A stretch of DNA of 32,413 nucleotides, taken from positions 1-32,413 of IMG/VR virus record IMGVR_UViG_3300044574_000066; one strand, 5' to 3'. This DNA is from a virus. Position numbers and translations under genes: made by a program. Under the pieces are notes generated by a model. It had not been told where the DNA came from. It saw only the letters and a program-made list of their open reading frames with translations, and searched no databases. Below are positions 31,164-32,413 of this stretch, piece after piece (the first letter of the stretch is position 1; each line of letters opens with the position of its first letter).

Positions 31164-31348
31164 CGCCGACGGTGTAGCGACGCATCCGCCGTTGGCGCAG
31201 GGGCACGGCGCCCCGTCCGAAAAGCTGGCGAGGGGCACCGATCCTCCTGCTCCGATGACCCGGCTCGCGCACCGAATGGATAGCGGGTGGCGGCGAGGCA
31301 GTGCCGCGCGGCGTCATGTCCGGCGTGGACAAGTGGCGGCCACCCGCT
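31164..31348 (+). ncRNA. candidate structured RNA in a 230-base gap
   Basis: 31145-31374 has no convincing gene; its frame from GTG 31141 reads as Arg-rich, low-quality sequence until the real gene at 31375. Two folds stand out: an 11-bp stem (31164-31174 with 31187-31197, two G-T pairs), and a 10-bp perfect stem AGCGGGTGGC/GCCACCCGCT (31282-31291 with 31339-31348) that encloses CGGC/GCCG and TGTCC/GGACA hairpins, a three-way junction. High GC content makes chance stems likelier here, so the call is cautious. Confidence 0.4.
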
Positions 31349-31374
31349 TGCTCACACTGAACGATGGAGTGGTT

Positions 31375-31518
31375 ATGCTCAGGATGCCCAAACGCTTCCG
31401 TCCCACAGACTGGGACGAGATGGATTACGAGGACCAGGCGTTGCTGGCAGACAAGCTCGAAGCCCAGCTCGAGGACACTGCGGAATACAACCGCGAGCTC
31501 GGGGAGAATGACCAGTAG
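31375..31518 (+). CDS. small acidic hypothetical protein (47 aa)
   Basis: ATG 31375 has GGAG six bases before it. The longer frame from GTG 31141 is in phase but its first 78 residues are Arg/Gly/Pro-rich and cover the folded region, so I take the short start. The product begins MLRMPKRFRPTDWDEMDYED and continues with an acidic helix (LADKLEAQLEDTAEYN). The Pro-Thr-Asp-Trp-Asp-Glu pattern occurs in small phage proteins of unknown function. Confidence 0.6.
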   Translation: MLRMPKRFRPTDWDEMDYEDQALLADKLEAQLEDTAEYNRELGENDQ

Positions 31519-31525
31519 AACAACC

Positions 31526-31539
31526 GCCGCGAGAGCGGC
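31526..31539 (+). promoter_or_regulatory. GNRA hairpin before the ribosome site
   Basis: GCCGC-GAGA-GCGGC is a perfect 5-bp stem with a GNRA tetraloop, ending just before AAGGAGG of the next gene. It may stabilise the message or influence its translation. Confidence 0.4.
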
Positions 31540-31555
31540 AGAAGGAGGTAGCACG

Positions 31556-31870
31556 ATGCAGCAGTATCAGGGAGATATCCGGTGCATGGACGTGTCAGCA
31601 ATCCCCGCCGATGCGGTACCCGTGAAGCCGCGCGGTGGTCGCTACATCGTCGCGGAGGGCGAAGCGACCGGCCACCATCACGCCATCGCTGAGCAGTACG
31701 GCGAGCTATTCGAGACGCCGGACGGAACGCTGTGGTTCCGCGCGGGAGAGGCCGAAGCGCCGATGGTCCACGAGGAACACGCCCCCGTGCGGTTCGCGCC
31801 GCGCAGCATTACGCGGATCGACCAACAGTGCCAGGAGTTCGCTGGCGACGTTCAGCGCGTCGTGGACTGA
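31556..31870 (+). CDS. HHH/HEEH-motif hypothetical protein (104 aa)
   Basis: Strong ribosome site (AAGGAGG) before ATG 31556. After a beta-rich start (VPVKPRGGRYIVAEGEATG) the protein has GHHHAIAE and, 30 residues on, MVHEEHAPVRF, two conserved His clusters on a compact beta fold that could bind metal. I recall small proteins with this GHxH...HEEH pattern lying next to DUF6745-like genes in bacterial and phage genomes; the next gene here looks like that family, which supports the pairing. Function unknown. It is followed by a terminator-like stem. Confidence 0.6.
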   Translation: MQQYQGDIRCMDVSAIPADAVPVKPRGGRYIVAEGEATGHHHAIAEQYGELFETPDGTLWFRAGEAEAPMVHEEHAPVRFAPRSITRIDQQCQEFAGDVQRVVD

Positions 31871-31880
31871 CGCGGCACCC

Positions 31881-31909
31881 GTGGGCGGGGGCATCGCGCT
31901 CCCGCCCAC
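31881..31909 (+). terminator. GC-rich terminator-like stem
   Basis: GTGGGCGGG (31881-31889) pairs perfectly with CCCGCCCAC (31901-31909), 11 bases after the previous stop. No T-run follows apart from a short CTTCTC. Its 5' arm is the same ten-base run, GTGGGCGGGG, seen in the hairpin at 13562-13587. Confidence 0.55.
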
Positions 31910-31940
31910 ACCTTCTCAACCCCGCAGTGGAGGTGAAATC

Positions 31941-32413
31941 GTGGCTACGCCGAAGAAGTACGAACTGACGCCGGAGCACGCCGCACAGATGGCCCCGTGG
32001 GCCGAGAGGTGGAAGCGCATCGTCATGTCCACGGACGCGATGACGGAGGCTGACCGGGCGGTGTGCCGCGGGGCGGTCGTGGGCCTGTACGCCGCCGCGA
32101 AACTGCCGCCTCCCAAGCATATCGTGTTCGTGCCCTCCCCGTTCGTGCTGTCGTTCGCGGGCGGGTTCGCCTCCGCCGTCTGGTGGCTGTTCCGCAAGAA
32201 CAAGCCCACCAGCGATGCCACCAGCGATGCCACCCGCGCTGCCACCCTCGCTGCCACCAGCGATGCCACCCGCGATGCCACCTACGCTGCCACCCGCGCT
32301 GCCACCAGCGATGCCACCCGCGCTGCCACCTACGCTGCCACCCTCGATGCCACCCTCGATGCCACCTACGCTGCCACCCGCGCTGCCACCCTCGATGCCA
32401 CCAGCGCTGCCAC
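31941..32413 (+). CDS. DUF6745-like protein with ATx tetrapeptide repeats, partial
   Basis: GTG 31941 lies 6 bases after a full GGAGGTGA site, and the frame runs off the right edge. Residues 1-90 contain WAERWKRIVMSTDAMTEADRA, then GLYAAAKLPPPKHIVFVPSP and a hydrophobic stretch, which resembles the start of DUF6745 proteins (recalled, not searched). After FRKNKPT the product becomes an array of four-residue units (S/R/L/Y)-(D/A)-A-T, 17 visible. The array is in frame with no break. The number of units probably varies between relatives. Function unknown; DUF6745 proteins often lie beside HEEH-type small proteins such as its neighbour. Confidence 0.6.
   Translation, partial: MATPKKYELTPEHAAQMAPWAERWKRIVMSTDAMTEADRAVCRGAVVGLYAAAKLPPPKHIVFVPSPFVLSFAGGFASAVWWLFRKNKPTSDATSDATRAATLAATSDATRDATYAATRAATSDATRAATYAATLDATLDATYAATRAATLDATSAA
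32211..32413 (+). repeat. 12-bp tandem repeat, 17 units, only three variable positions
   Basis: Units of NNC-GMT-GCC-ACC follow each other without spacer from 32211 to the edge (last unit lacks one base). Bases 3, 4 and 6-12 are identical in all units. The first codon is AGC, CGC, CTC or TAC and the second GAT or GCT. The array lies inside the reading frame and is not a CRISPR. Confidence 0.95.

Noticed and set aside
32211-32413. CRISPR array
   Set aside because: Repeats are 12 bases, contiguous, in frame and without unique spacers.
32211-32413. Diversity-generating retroelement target
   Set aside because: Variation is confined to fixed codon choices, no template repeat or reverse transcriptase is in the window.

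Overview
This window is most of the late region, plus the start of an early or recombination region, of a high-GC tailed double-stranded DNA phage. The evidence is one nearly unbroken rightward gene series in classical order: small terminase-like protein, large terminase, portal, scaffold, major capsid protein, connector and tail proteins, internal virion proteins, endolysin and membrane lysis proteins, then a RecT-like annealing protein. There is no tape measure, tail tube or sheath gene. There is instead a P22-like portal, a probable adaptor, a propeller-like DNA-stabilisation or tail-hub protein, and a 214/379/1886-residue trio laid out like the ejection proteins of T7-like phages. This points to a short-tailed (podovirus-like) virion. 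The host cannot be told from the sequence; strong Shine-Dalgarno sites, frequent GTG starts and C- or G-ending codons only say that it is a high-GC bacterium.

Layout. 1-480: two leftward genes, an Imm-5-like protein cut by the window edge and a 56-residue membrane protein. 481-1300: a divergent, C-rich gap with no convincing gene. 1301-1645: one oddly G/T-rich gene. 1646-1927: a promoter region with repeated GTGTACC boxes, a TTGACA/TATAAT promoter and a folded leader. 1928-7464: packaging genes, including a large terminase interrupted inside its ATP-binding loop by a 253-residue intein, and several small zinc-finger-like proteins, mostly coupled by ATGA or GTGA overlaps. 7461-13547: portal, two virion proteins, scaffold, capsid and decoration protein, closed by a UUCG hairpin. 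13656-19596: lectin-like, adaptor, hub and fibre-like proteins. 19596-27053: internal virion proteins, the last a polyvalent protein with an embedded HExxH peptidase. 27050-28219: lysis cassette. 28381-31870: RecT-like protein and small genes, separated by folded intergenic segments. 31941-end: a DUF6745-like protein that runs into a near-perfect 12-bp tandem repeat.

Besides the intein, the least explained features are several non-coding folds: a three-way-junction element at 1833-1903 behind a consensus promoter, a pseudoknot-forming pair of interleaved inverted repeats at 28266-28359, and folds at 30070-30136 and 31164-31348. Two frame changes near 2560-2620 and 3300-3350 also need explaining. 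No tRNA, rRNA, CRISPR array, integrase, DNA polymerase or RNA polymerase gene was seen.
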